From NCBI GenBank assembly GCA_021613335.1, contig JAJTWR010000236.1:1748501-1812500 (forward strand): a stretch of 64,000 nt of DNA. Direction: 5' to 3'. A program made the position numbers and the translations under genes. Shown here in pieces: positions 9,852-21,189 of this stretch (its first letter is position 1; each line of letters begins with the position of its first letter). This DNA comes from Whitmania pigra. Its lineage: Eukaryota > Annelida > Clitellata > Hirudinida > Haemopidae. The notes beneath the pieces are model-generated. The model saw only the letters and a list, made by a program, of their open reading frames with translations. It had not been told where the DNA came from and ran no database searches.

Positions 9852-9953
9852 GTTTGTTTATTTGATTATAGTCCGTTGCATATGTTCAGTATTTTGTTTG
9901 TTTGCTTGTTTATTTGATTATAGTCCTTTGCATAACAGAGATGATTCGGACTT
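9852..9953 (-). mobile_element. Two adjacent SINE tail fragments
   Basis: Two minus-oriented tails, each reading CAAATAAAC on one side and ...ATGCAACGGAC or ATGCAAAGGAC on the other (9852-9883 and about 9896-9951). Only the 3' part of the SINE is present. Confidence 0.5.
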
Positions 9954-9959
9954 TAGTTA

Positions 9960-12249
9960 GTGTTAGTAGTTAAAAATAATGAAACGTGTTAGAAAAATAA
10001 AAAATAATGAAACGTGTTAGAATAATGAAATAAAGTACGTTATTTAGTTGTTCAGTATTTCAAAAATAATGACGGATGTTTTACAGATGTCGTTGTTTGT
10101 AAAGGTGGTTATAATGAAATTGCAATATTTAATATATTTCATATAAACTACATTATAAATTATTTAATATACACTACAAAACATCTACTGTATTATGCTT
10201 TTGAAGTGGAAACGCCAAATTCCCTCTTCGTCTTATCATTTTCTCATCGGCTATGTCGATTCTTTTAGGTCGCAATTAACAAATAGTGATCCTGATAACT
10301 TTATTCGCCAGGTTGCGCTTTTCTCTTATTATTTCCATTAAGCTTTTCAATTTCTGATTTTTAATGTTATGACTCATTAACGTCCGAGTTTTAATTTAAA
10401 ATTTTAATTTTAATTCAAACACAAAATTTGTAAAACTCAACGAAATATTAAGAAAATATATTTTTAAGGCCATACTCACCTCTTCGTTGTTCTGATTTAT
10501 TTATTTATTTATAACTAGGATGATTTGGACTTTCGTTGTCCTGATAATTCGAAAGCCCTGAAATGCTAATGAGTATGATGATAACAATGATGACTTTTAC
10601 GCTAGCATAGATGTACATACAACTCTGTACATATAATTTATTTAAGAACTTTTTTTATCACTTTCGGGTATTTTTAAAGTCAGAGAAGCTTCGCGGGCCG
10701 AATTCCAACCTACACTTAGCCGCATTCTGGCCCTCGGGACAAATATTGGACATCCTAGTCTAGAGGTTTAGATGATGATGATAATGATCATAACATCTAT
10801 TTATAACCAAGAGAAACATTCAAACTTACTTTCGACCCATTCGCGCACCCAAGCGGCATGATATCCGACGGAAAATCGCGAAAGCCTCCTTAGCCTCCTG
10901 CGCACCATCTGACCCTAAAAGGGAACCTCGACACGAGGCAGAATGAAGGCCCAAAAAACTTCTACAAAATATATGAAGTGCGTTAGGAGTCATCTGCACT
11001 CAAATGTCATATTTCCGATGCTTACTTCCGGCGATGGTGTTCTTGTTCTTAGGAGAACGAAGTCAACCCTTGATTAATTGAAACACAACTTTACATTTTT
11101 ACATTATGCACCCTCTCAAACTGAAAGCGAACCCGAAAAATTTTTCGTAAGTCATCACATTCGTCGTACGATGTTTACCTCGTTATATTTCCAGCGCTTA
11201 ATTCTAGCTATGGTGTTTTTGTACGTGGAAAAATATAAAAGAAACGATTACTCTTGATCAATTGACATATATAATGATAGTAATGTTAATATTAATATTT
11301 GGTCTATATGTAATATTAATGTCTGGTCTCATGAAACTCCGAGATTAAATTTAATTTTTAATTCAAGGCTTAAAAAAAGGGAATGAATTAGGGAAAGAAC
11401 AACTAAGGTGCATCCAATCAAAGGGTTGGCACCAAGCATGAAAGAACTTGTGCACTCCAGACTTTGACAAACGCTGTTCAATTTGACCCGTCAGTGCACC
11501 CAAGTAGAACGACAGGCCGACGAAAAGAAATCGTGAAATTCTGTTCACGCGCAATCTTTGACCTCAAAAGGTCACCCGGAGACAATCACGAATGCTGACC
11601 CAAAAATACTCTATGGAGTGCCCCTGAAATTCCGGCTCCTCAAAGTCGACCTCGTTATATTTCCGACGTTTAATTCCAGCGATGGTGTTTTTGTGCATCG
11701 AACAATGTCAAAGGAAAGATCATTCTTTAAATATCTAACACTTATATAGAATACACTTATATATTTATATATGTATTGTAACTGAAGTAAAAGAAGTACA
11801 ATATGAGGCGAGAAATTTTGAATTTTAGTTTTTTGAATTATTTATTCAAATTTACTTCTTTACCCCTGAGGTAGAATCGCATGACTTTTTATGACATTTA
11901 ATAATTTGAATTAAATTTTAATAAATCTACTAGTATTTAAATTATCCTAAGGTCATCCATCAGCTGGGATATAAATTTAAATTTTGAGTCATAATTAACA
12001 AAAAATGATTTTGATAACTTATTTCGCCACTTTGAAAATTTTGATTATTAATGCCTAGACTCATTAATGTGCGAGTTGTGAATTTATAATTTTAATTCAG
12101 ACAAAAAATCAATAAAACTCCACGGAATATTAAAAAAATACATTTTTAAGGCCATAATGACCTTTTTGTTGAAGATGATGATTTTGGTGTTGTGATGATG
12201 ACGAGTTTGACCATCACGATGGTGATGATAATGGTATCCATTTCACAAC
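9960..12249. repeat. Intergenic repeats with a diverged ~240 bp family
   Basis: No gene seen. Segments 10830-11075 and 11475-11735 are diverged copies of one repeat, sharing a CGCACCCAAG/TGCACCCAAG block, a GACC(C)TCAAAAGG-like block and CAGCGATGGTGTTTTTGTG near the end; partial copies lie at about 11160-11260 and 16445-16500. A SINE tail remnant is at 10495-10531 and GAT runs are at 10770 and 12170-12230. The open frame 11558-11749 falls inside the repeat and is not called. Confidence 0.6.
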
Positions 12250-13265
12250 CAGATGGCAATTTGACATTTTCTAATCGACAACGAACGCGGTCAAAAAATT
12301 ACTCGACTCAATGAAGGATAACCCACGATCTAGATAACCAAAACCAATATGGCGTCTGTATATTATCATGTGCTTGAATTTTCTTTAGGTACGTAATGTG
12401 TGTTAATAAATGAGAATTATGTACAGGCACGTGTTTTTCACGGTTTTTTTTTACACAAAAGCAAATGACATAACTTATGCATAATTTATGTTTTCACACT
12501 TTTATGTACTGACTGATTGTCCAGTTCCCTCTTAACATCAAAAACATTTTTACAAAAAATAAATAAAATAAAAAAACAGCATGTTATCCCTCTGACAAGA
12601 TCAACAAGAACGAATTGGGTTCGGCGATATAAAAGAATCGACCTAAGCGACGAGATAATGCTAAGACAAAGGGAATTTGGAGGAATTTCCACTTCAAAAA
12701 CATAAATACGATAGATGTTTTGTAGCATATATTAATTAATTGTATTGCATTACATCATAACCACCTTTACAAACAACGACAGTTGCAAAACATTCGCCAT
12801 TATTTTTGAAATACTGGACAAGAATTAATGAAATAAATTATATTCTCCAACAATTTAAAACGCTCTCGTTATGATAATCGCTTTCGTCCCTATCGCTTCT
12901 ATCACAAAATTTAAAACTCGGACGTTAATGAGTCCAGGCATTAATAATCAGAATTTTAAAAGCTTAACGGAAATCATAGAAAATCCTCCACTTGTCGAAA
13001 TAAGTTTTCAAAATCGTTTTTATCTGATTGTCACTCAAAATCTCAAATTATATCCCATCTGATGGATAATCTCAGGATAATCTGAATATTAAAAAAAAAT
13101 TATAATTTAAAACGTAATACATTAAATAAAGTTTAATTAAAAATCACTAAAGTAATTGACTCCAACTTTTGCAAATCCATCTGTAGACGATGTCAATACT
13201 CGCTGGATTGCTAAGCAAGTGAAATAAATGTTATAGTTGCGACAAAATGCAACTTCAATCAAAAA

Positions 13266-13375
13266 CACCTCGTGTGGCGTTCATAGAATTGAACTTAATA
13301 CTTAAGCTGAGGATGTAGCAGTCGCGGAAACAACAATACTTAAAAAATTATGGACGCCCCCGCGGGGGCCAATCT
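13266..13375 (+). ncRNA. Sm-class RNA-like unit, copy 5
   Basis: Duplicate of copy 1 with a T-to-C change in the variable segment (about 13317-13345). Sm-like AAAATTATGG and the GC hairpin are kept. Confidence 0.42.
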
Positions 13376-14079
13376 GAAACTGAAATGCAAACGCTAGGTT
13401 GAATTGTTATTACTGTTTATTAGTGTTGATTAATGTTATTTGTACCATTATTGTTGATATAAATAGCTCACGTTATTTCGAAAAGTTTCATGAAATAGTG
13501 AGAACGTTTTAAATTGTTGGAGAATATAATTTATTTCATTAATTCTTGTCCAGTATTTCAAAAATAATGGCGGATGTTTTGCAACTATCGTTGTTTGTAA
13601 AGGTGTATATTGATGTAATGCAATACAATTAATTAATATATGCTACAAAACATCTATAGTATTTATGTTTTTGAAGTGGAAATACCTCCAAATTATCTTT
13701 GTCTTAGCATTATCTCGTCGGTTATGTCGATTCTTTTATATCGCCGAACCCAATTCGCTCTTGTTGATCATGTCAGAGGGATAACATGCTGTTTATTTTA
13801 TTTATTTTTTGTCTGTTGATGTTAAGAGGAAACTGGACAATGAGTCAGTAGAGAAAATTATAAAATCTGCATAAATTATGTCAATTGATTTTGTGTAAAA
13901 AAAAACGTGAAAAACACGTGCCTGTACATTGTTATTTATTTTTATGTTTTGTGTACTACGACAAATAATATTTGTATTTATAACTAACTATTGATTAGTT
14001 TACATTTATCGCCAATTATAAATCTAATAACTAATAATCCACAACGAGAAGAACACTCAAGAATACTTTTTTTTTTAAA

Positions 14080-14224
14080 CCGCCCCCTTAAGGGCTTCCA
14101 AAGATTGCAGTTGCCCACCCACTTGAGTGAGGGACACTGCGGGGTATTGGGTTTAGTTTTCAACTAGCAATAACCGCGCCTCGGATCAACCTCACCGGCT
14201 ACGGTACTGCCACTGCGCAAAGCT
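14080..14224 (-). ncRNA. U4: U4 snRNA, copy c
   Basis: 145 nt, matching copies a and b through the 5' domain, central region, Sm-like AATCTTTGG and 3' hairpin. The upstream conserved block is present. It belongs to the duplicated block that also contains copy b, but lacks the extra A of copy b in the Sm region. Confidence 0.87.
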
Positions 14225-14427
14225 GGTTAATCATTGGCAATCGGGTCCTTAAGTGCACAGGCGTAGAAGCTTTTAAAGGTGGATTTATTTTAAAAACTAA
14301 GTTCAAAAAATTGGTTAATTAACGTGCAAATGAAAGTTATCACATTTTTAGTGCTTTATTATTATAAATAATTATATCTTTTATTGAAAAAATATAATTT
14401 GCGACAGGTGGATCATCAAACTGTCGA

Positions 14428-14440
14428 CAGATGGAAAGAC
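14428..14440. other. Empty target site of the gypsy insertion
   Basis: GACAGATGGAAAGACTC is continuous here. At 5141-5149 and 8468-8480 the same sequence is split by the LTR element with GATGG duplicated. Confidence 0.9.
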
Positions 14441-14974
14441 TCACTTAGGTTTCCTCAATTACTGGTGTGACTGTTTAAGAATAATATACATTGGAACCCA
14501 CTTATCTCGACCTTGGTTATTTTCCAAACTCTATTAAGTCGTCGGTTTTGAAGTGGAAACGCCAAATTCCCTCTTTGCCTTATCATTTTCTCATCGGCTA
14601 TGTCGATTCTTTTAGGTCGCCCTCTCCCCAAAATCCGCCCTTTTGCATATCTGATATTGATTTGTGGTAGTGACATAGTGGTTGTTATTATTACTTTTAC
14701 TAATTTAATACTATTTTTGTTGTTTTGTCGTTATTGGTGTTCTATTTCGACAAAATTCAATAGTAGAGGAAGCTCTTTATATCGGCGCTGTCACAGTTTT
14801 ATTATTATTATTATAATTATGTGCTTTTTGTTTTTAAATTTATTTCACCACTTTGTCGAATATATTAAAACGCGACAAATTCTATGTGATGCCGTAGTTG
14901 TTAATAATAGTTAGTAATACCAGGTAGAATTATAACCGACATGGAGATGGGGTTAAAGGTCACACATTGAGAAA

Positions 14975-15122
14975 CACCTCGTCTGGTTTTGGAAGAAAAC
15001 GTCAAAAACATGCACTAAATTTGCTTTGCTGGTGAGATTCCATATCTTGATTATATTTGAAGGTGCAAAAGCCTGGCGAATGCTTTGCGAAGGTCGGCGT
15101 TTGTATTTGGTGATCGTGAAGC
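14975..15122 (+). ncRNA. Possible second small-RNA unit, copy 2
   Basis: Partner of 9029-9181: same CACCTCGTCTGG start, same GCAAAAGC/GCTTTGC hairpin and GTATTTGG. A few substitutions separate the copies. It is cut off at about 15121 by a junction to another repeat module. Confidence 0.22.
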
Positions 15123-15453
15123 ATCATCTCGTCGGTTATGTCGATTCTTTTATATCGCCGAACCCAATTCGCTCTTGTTGATCTTGTCAGAGATATAACA
15201 TGCTGTTTGTTTCTTTTATTTATTTTTTGTAAAAGTGTTTTTGATGTCAAGAGGGAATCGGACAATGAGTCAGTAGAAAAAATTAAACTGGTTAAATAAT
15301 GTTCAAATGATATTGATTTGTGGTAGTGATATAGTGGTTGTTATTATTACTTTTACTAATTTAATACTATTTTTGGTGTTTTGTCGTTATTGGTGTTCTA
15401 TTTAGAGAAAATTCAATAGTAGAGGAAGCTCTTTATATCGGCGCTGTCACAGT

Positions 15454-16062
<609 letters not shown>

Positions 16063-16126
16063 ATGCAATGGTGAGAACGTTTCAAATTGGCGGAGAATAT
16101 AATTTATTTCAATAATACTCATCCAG

Positions 16127-16194
16127 TATTTATTTATATTTATTTATTTATTTATTTGATTATAGTCCGTTGCATAACTCAGATGATTTGAACT
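16127..16194 (-). mobile_element. SINE tail fragment
   Basis: Minus-strand tail reading GTTCAAATCATCTGAG, then ATGCAACGGAC, then (AAAT)n. The head is absent. Confidence 0.55.
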
Positions 16195-16317
16195 TTTATC
16201 CAGTATTTCAAAAATAATGACGAATAGAGATATCGTTGTTTGTAAAGGTGCTTATGATGAAATTGCAATATTTAATATGAACTACATTATAAATTATTCA
16301 GTTTCCAAATAATGTTT

Positions 16318-16434
16318 TATTAACGTCTTTTGCATGTCTAGATGATTAGGACGGTGCACCCGCAGCGGGGTTTGAACCCCGTGCTGCCATCGTGAGAGGA
16401 GCAGCCTTAACCGTTAGGCCATGCGCGCGCACAA
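16318..16434 (-). mobile_element. tRNA-derived SINE with head
   Basis: On the minus strand: box A-like TGGCCTAACGGTTAAGG, box B GGGTTCAAACCCC, then the SINE core GTCCTAATCATCTAGACATG and a degenerate tail. The paired CTGC/GCAG and the TPsiC-like arm support descent from a tRNA, but the acceptor stem is too poor for a working tRNA gene. Transcription, if any, would use the internal RNA polymerase III boxes. Other SINE fragments in this window share the tail. Confidence 0.7.
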
Positions 16435-16499
16435 TTTAGTTTCCAGGTGTTGACCTCGTTATTTTGCCAACGTTTAACTCCAGCGATGGTGTTTTTGTG

Positions 16500-17740
16500 A
16501 AGTTATTTATTGATATTCATGTTATTCGAGGTTTATCCATCAGCTGGGATATAATTTGAGATTTTGAGTCGAGGTTGCTTTTTTTTTTAATTTTGCGTCA
16601 GCATCTCTATTCTATTTTTTTTTGTCATATTTCAATACATTTTTATAGTTTACATCTCCAGTTGCAAATGTACATTACATTATTCATTACATACCTGTTA
16701 CAAACAAATTTTTCTTTGTTTTAATAAAAGTGCTATAAAACATTCCATGGAATTTTATGGATTTTGTGTTTAAATTAAAATTAAAATATTAATATTTAAG
16801 TCGTACCTTTATGAGTCCAAGCATTAATAATCAGAATTTTAAAAGCTTAACGAAAATCTTAGAAAAGATAATGCCACCTGGTGAAATAGGTTTGCGAAGT
16901 CTTTTTGACGTAAAATCTCAAATTAAAGCTGGTGGATAATCTCAGGATAGTTTCAATATTAATAAATGTAAAATATTAAATAAAACTTAGGAAGCCTAGA
17001 ATTGTAGGAGAAATAAATTTGGACAGGGGATAATGATTAAAATATCAATGCATGTAAATCTGATAAATAATGATCATTTGTTTTCCATGCCCAAATACAC
17101 CATTGCTAGAATTCAGCTTTGGTAATATAACATCGCGGGCTGGCGGTTGCTCCAGTCTAACCTACCCCGGTACTATATTTTTTGGGCGTTTGGGTCCGTT
17201 TCTGGGTGCCCTTTCGGGGTCTGAGGGTGGTTCTCGTGGTTCTTTGTTAAAAGGGGTTTGTCAAAGTTACATCTGGTTATGAGAAGGATGCCGTTATGAT
17301 AATCGCTATCGTCATCAACACCATTAAAATCATCATCCTCAATAGCAGGGCAACAAAAGTATGGCCTTACGATTATATTTTAAAATTCCGTTGATTTTTA
17401 TGTTTTTCGGATTTTGCATCTGAATTAAAATTAGAATTTAAATCACAAAATTTAAAACTCGGACGTTAATGAGTCCAGGCATTAATAATCAGAATTTAAA
17501 AACCTAATGAAAATTATAGAAAATGCGCCACCTGTCGAAATAAGTTTTCAAAATCGTTTTTATCTAATTGTCACTCAAAATCTCAAATTATATCTCAATC
17601 TGATGGATAATCTGAATATTAAAAAATTTAAAACGTAATACATTAAATAAAGTTTAATTAAAAATTACTAAAGTAATTGACTCCAACTTTTGCAAATCCA
17701 TCTGTAGACGATGTCAATGCTCGCTGGATTGCTAATCAAG
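16500..17740. repeat. AT-rich repeat region
   Basis: No gene seen. 17450-17740 is a diverged copy of 655-1000 (AAACTCGGACGTTAATGAGTC block). The open frame 17070-17282 has no resemblance I recognise and no splice or promoter support. Confidence 0.55.
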
Positions 17741-17785
17741 TGGAATAAATGTTATAGTTGCGATAAAATGCGCTTCAGTCAAAAA

Positions 17786-17900
17786 CACCTCGTTTGGCGT
17801 TCATAGAATTGAACTTAATACTTAAGCTGAGGATGTCGCTGGAGGATAGCGTAAGTCTCAGGTTTTTGTGGACGCCCCCGCGGGGGCAATCTGAAATGCA
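17786..17900 (+). ncRNA. Sm-class RNA-like unit, copy 6
   Basis: CACCTC at 17786-17791, ACTTAAGCTGAGGATGTCG, private variable segment (about 17837-17861), Sm-like TTTTTGTGG ending at 17871, hairpin GCCCC/CGCG/GGGGC, then CAATCTGAAATG. This copy also has a good 5' splice-site-like GTAAGT within the variable part, close before the Sm-like site, which resembles an SL RNA. The other copies lack it. Confidence 0.48.
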
Positions 17901-17999
17901 GACGCTCGGTTGAATTGTTGTTATTGTTTATTAGTGTTGGTGTTATTTATATCATTATTGTTGATATAAATAGCTCACGTTATGGCGAACCCTCGTTGA

Positions 18000-18650
18000 T
18001 TATGCAATAGTGAGAACGTTTTAAATTGTTGGGGAACATAATTTATTTCATTAATTTTTGTCCAATGTTTCAAAAATAATGGCGGATGTTTTTACAGCTG
18101 CCGTTATTTGCAAAGGTAGTTATGATGTAATGCAATACAATTAATTAATATTTTCTGCAAAACATCTATTGTATTTATGTTTAAATAATAATAAAATATG
18201 TCATTTGCTTTTGTGTAAAACAAACCGTGAAAAACACGTGCCTGTACATAATTCTCACTTATTAAAACACATTACGTACCTAAAGAAAATTCAAGCACAT
18301 GATATTATACAGACGCCATATTGGTTATCTAGATCATGGGTTATCTCGGGCAGCGAAATAATAGGATTCGACTGTAGTTACGAAGTTGTTAAGCTATTAT
18401 AAATATCTTTTAAAATATCTTACTTGGATGCAATTATACAGCTAACGAAAATTTATCTTTATTTTGCCTTCATTATGTGCAACTATTTAAAAGCGTTTTA
18501 TTGTTCAAAAATTCACATCATGTTTTGTGCACAACGACAAATAATATTTGTATTTATAACTAACTAGTGATCAGATTAGATTTATCGCCAATTATAAATC
18601 TAGTAACTACGGCAACGAGCAGAACCTTCCAGAATTATTTTTTGTTTGAA
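18000..18650. repeat. Host repeat mosaic
   Basis: Same modules as 1240-1800 (ATGGCGGATGTTTT, CGTGAAAAACACGTGCC, CGCCATATTGGTTATC). No gene is seen. Confidence 0.7.
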
Positions 18651-18651
18651 T

Positions 18652-18796
18652 CCGCCCCCTTAAGGGCTTCCAAAGATTGCAGTTGCCCACCCACTTGAGT
18701 GAGGGACACTGCGGGGTATTGGGTTTAGTTTTCAACTAGCAATAACCGCGCCTCGGATCAACCTCACCGGCTACGGTACTGCCACTGCGCAAAGCT
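18652..18796 (-). ncRNA. U4: U4 snRNA, copy d
   Basis: 145 nt body like the others. The upstream block is more diverged (GGAAATAGGGTCC where others have GGCAATCGGGTCC), so promoter strength may differ. Confidence 0.85.
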
Positions 18797-19062
18797 GGTT
18801 AAGCCTTGGAAATAGGGTCCTTAAGTGCACAGGTGAAGACACATCTAGAGGTGATTTTCATTACATCATTAACTAAATGTTTTATTTGTTACTTAAAATG
18901 GATAAATGTTCGAGAACCAAGATCTTACCAAATTTACAACAAATTTAAATATAGATTCTATTACGACAATATTTTTAACTTACGCCAGATGGAGTTTCCG
19001 ATCACCTTTGAAGATCGTCCGGGCTTGTACCCAAAGCCGGCTTATAACGAATGGTGAGGACT

Positions 19063-19119
19063 AGTCCAAATCATCTCAGTTATGCAACGGACTATAATCA
19101 AATAAATAAATAAATAAAT
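19063..19119 (+). mobile_element. SINE tail fragment
   Basis: GTCCAAATCATCTCAG, ATGCAACGGAC, then (AAAT)n. Plus orientation; the head is absent. It directly follows a short open frame (18806-19057) that I do not call. Confidence 0.55.
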
Positions 19120-19129
19120 CTGTTCATTG

Positions 19130-19670
19130 TATTATATACTGTTTTATGAAATTCAATATTCTCAATTATTTATTTAGATGTATCACACGATTATTTAATA
19201 AGTTATTCACAAGTCGGATATGTCAAAATGCGAAGTTGGGATATGTAGAACAATGAAGATCAAACAGGGACATCATTTCAGCTTTTTGTAAAAGAGGCAA
19301 ACCCTCAAACCATGGGGAGGTGAACTTTTTTGGGCCTACTTTAAAATCAGGCGTTTCCAATGTCTCTGAGGCCAAAATGGTTAACTAAATCAATCGATTT
19401 GCATTATGTAATTGATTAGATTATTTTTTTCCGACTTTAATTGCAAAGGGGTTTCTTTTAAGTCAATAAAGACATTCGAACAAGTAGATTCGTCTGCGAT
19501 CCTAATTTTCGGTTGGCACCTTCCATGATTACTTTCTACGTACCGTTTGCTTGTTACAGCTATGATCCACAAAAGAACTGTTAACTATAAAGTAACTGCG
19601 CGTTGCATAACTGGATAATTTAGGACGGCGTTCCACAGACGGGTTTTCGGGTACACGTCGCTAATATTAG
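19130..19670. other. Spacer with a degenerate SINE remnant
   Basis: Nothing convincing apart from 19592-19660, which resembles the SINE core and head on the minus strand (GCGCGTTGCATAACTGGAT...TAGGACGG). The open frame 19390-19572 is not supported. Confidence 0.4.
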
Positions 19671-19698
19671 CATATCAGAGTTTTTCTTTATTTTAGAA

Positions 19699-19843
19699 CC
19701 GCCCCCTTAAGGGCTTCCAAAGATTGCAGTTGCCCACCCACTTGAGCGAGGGACACTGCGGGGTATTGGGTTTAGTTTTCAACTAGCAATAACCGCGCCT
19801 CGGATCAACCTCACCGGCTACGGTACTGCCACTGCGCAAAGCT
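19699..19843 (-). ncRNA. U4: U4 snRNA, copy e
   Basis: 145 nt, full-length. The upstream block is intact, including the CACCTC-N4-CGCTTC element at 19881-19900, 57 to 38 bases before the start. Flanks 19671-20130 are duplicated at 20750-21190 with U4 copy f. One of the two best candidates for an active U4 gene. Confidence 0.9.
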
Positions 19844-20195
19844 AGTTAAGCCTTGGCAATCGGGTCCTTAAGTGCACAGGTGCAGAAGCGTTTAGAGGTG
19901 AAATTGCCTTTTGTTTTATAAAATTTAGGAAAATAATAAATTAATCATTAATTTGGATGAAGGATTGATTAATTTATGATTGTTAAATGTCAAATTAGAA
20001 GTTAGATCTTGGCCTCGCCAGAGGGAGCCAGAAAAGGTTTAATTCGATAAATTCGTGGTAGTCACTTGTGATGCATTATTATTAATTAGCATATTAAGTA
20101 GGTAAGTAGTTGATAATAACAATTACTGTAATTAGCAGAATAAGCAAATTGAATAAATGTTTTTGATGAGAAACATAATACAGTTCCATCAGACG

Positions 20196-20310
20196 CACCT
20201 CGTTTGGAGTTCATAGAAGAAGTGAAATACTTAAAGCTCAGGACGTCGACATATATAACCCATACTGCATTTTAGAAATTTATAGAAGCTCCCGCGGGGG
20301 CCAATCTGAA
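20196..20310 (+). ncRNA. Sm-class RNA-like unit, copy 7
   Basis: CACCTC at 20196-20201, ACTTAAAGCTCAGGACGTCG, private variable segment (about 20246-20275), Sm-like AAATTTATAG and hairpin GCTCCC/GCGGGGGC with a T:G wobble that keeps pairing. It lies between U4 copies e and f. Confidence 0.43.
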
Positions 20311-20450
20311 ACTGAACTGCAGACGCTCGGTTAAATTGTTATTATTGTGGATAAATGTTATTTATACCATTATTGTTGATATAAATAGCTCATGTTATGG
20401 CGAACCCTCGTTGTTTATGCAATATTGAAGGCATTTTAAATTAGTGGAGA

Positions 20451-20480
20451 ATCGCTTCTCGGCCTTTCGGCTAAGATCAA
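20451..20480 (+). pseudogene. U2: U2 snRNA 5' fragment
   Basis: ATCGCTTCTCGGCCTTTCGG CTAAGATCAA matches the first 30 nt of U2 snRNA (stem-loop I) apart from small changes. The branch-point recognition region and all later U2 sequence are absent; unrelated DNA follows to about 20745. It starts inside a host repeat module, at GGAGAAT. A 5'-anchored snRNA fused to other sequence is typical of retrotransposon template switching, so this is a truncated or chimeric copy, not a working U2 gene. Confidence 0.8.
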
Positions 20481-20779
20481 TGTTGTGCTCCTCTCTCTCT
20501 GCATTCTTCTCTCACCCAGGCATCATCTCTCCGGAGTCAACCAACTCTGCAGCCTGTCGATGAAAAGCAGAAAAAGGACGAACTCGCCCGCCATCTACCG
20601 AAGAATCCAGGACACAAGAGGACAAAGACACGCTAACATTGCTCATCTGGGATAAGTGTCTTTCGTTCAATCCCCATAACTTTAGTTACCTAGGCGCCAG
20701 CAGGCTAGAATAGATATTGCACGTAAGCATTAACTACAGCCTACTGTATAACATATCAGAGTTATTCTTTATTTTAGAA

Positions 20780-20924
20780 CCGCCCCCTTAAGGGCTTCCA
20801 AAGATTGCAGTTGCCCACCCACTTGAGTGAGGGACACTGCGGGGTATTGGGTTTAGTTTTCAACTAGCAATAACCGCGCCTCGGATCAACCTCACCGGCT
20901 ACGGTACTGCCACTGCGCAAAGCT
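20780..20924 (-). ncRNA. U4: U4 snRNA, copy f
   Basis: 145 nt, full-length, in a tandem duplicate of the copy e unit. The upstream block has the intact distal element. The three bases just before the 5' end differ (ATC rather than the ACC of most copies), which should not affect the RNA. Confidence 0.9.
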
Positions 20925-20961
20925 GATTGATTCTTGGCAATCGGGTCCTTAAGTGCACAGG

Positions 20962-20981
20962 TGCAGAAGCGTTTAGAGGTG
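20962..20981 (-). promoter_or_regulatory. Proposed PSE of U4 copy f
   Basis: The minus strand reads CACCTCTAAACGCTTCTGCA, ending 38 bases and starting 57 bases before the U4 start, where snRNA proximal sequence elements bound by SNAPc usually lie. The same element is at 19881-19900 for copy e. The Sm-RNA-like units share CACCTC-N-CG(C)TTC. The assignment is inferred from position and conservation. Confidence 0.5.
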
Positions 20982-21189
20982 AAATAGCCTTTTTTTTTTA
21001 TAAAAATTTAGAAAAATAATAACTTAATGATTAATTTGGATAAAGGATTTATTAATTTATGATTGTTAAATGTCAAATTAGAAGTTAGATTTTGATCTCG
21101 CCAGAGGGAGCTAGAAAAGGTTTGATTTGATAAATTCGTGGTAGTCACTTGTGATGCATTATTATTAATTAGCTTATTAAGTAGGTAAG

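Larger units (their letters stand above)
12250..15117. repeat. Mosaic duplication: copy of 1-1236 joined to copy of 4172-5149 plus 8473-9180
   Basis: 12250-13480 matches 1-1236. From about 13480 the match switches to 4172-5149, and after the empty LTR target site near 14427-14436 to 8473-9180. It therefore carries a second Sm-RNA-like unit and U4 copy c but no LTR element. Some internal differences, such as a missing 14-base block near 13800, show that the copies have drifted. Confidence 0.88.

Noticed and set aside
16318..16434. Possible functional tRNA gene
   Set aside because: The acceptor stem does not pair well and SINE tail sequence follows.
18806..19057. Open frame ending MEFPITFEDRPGLYPKPAYN
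   Set aside because: The end looks protein-like, but it begins in a U4 promoter repeat, abuts a SINE, and no neighbouring exon or family could be found.
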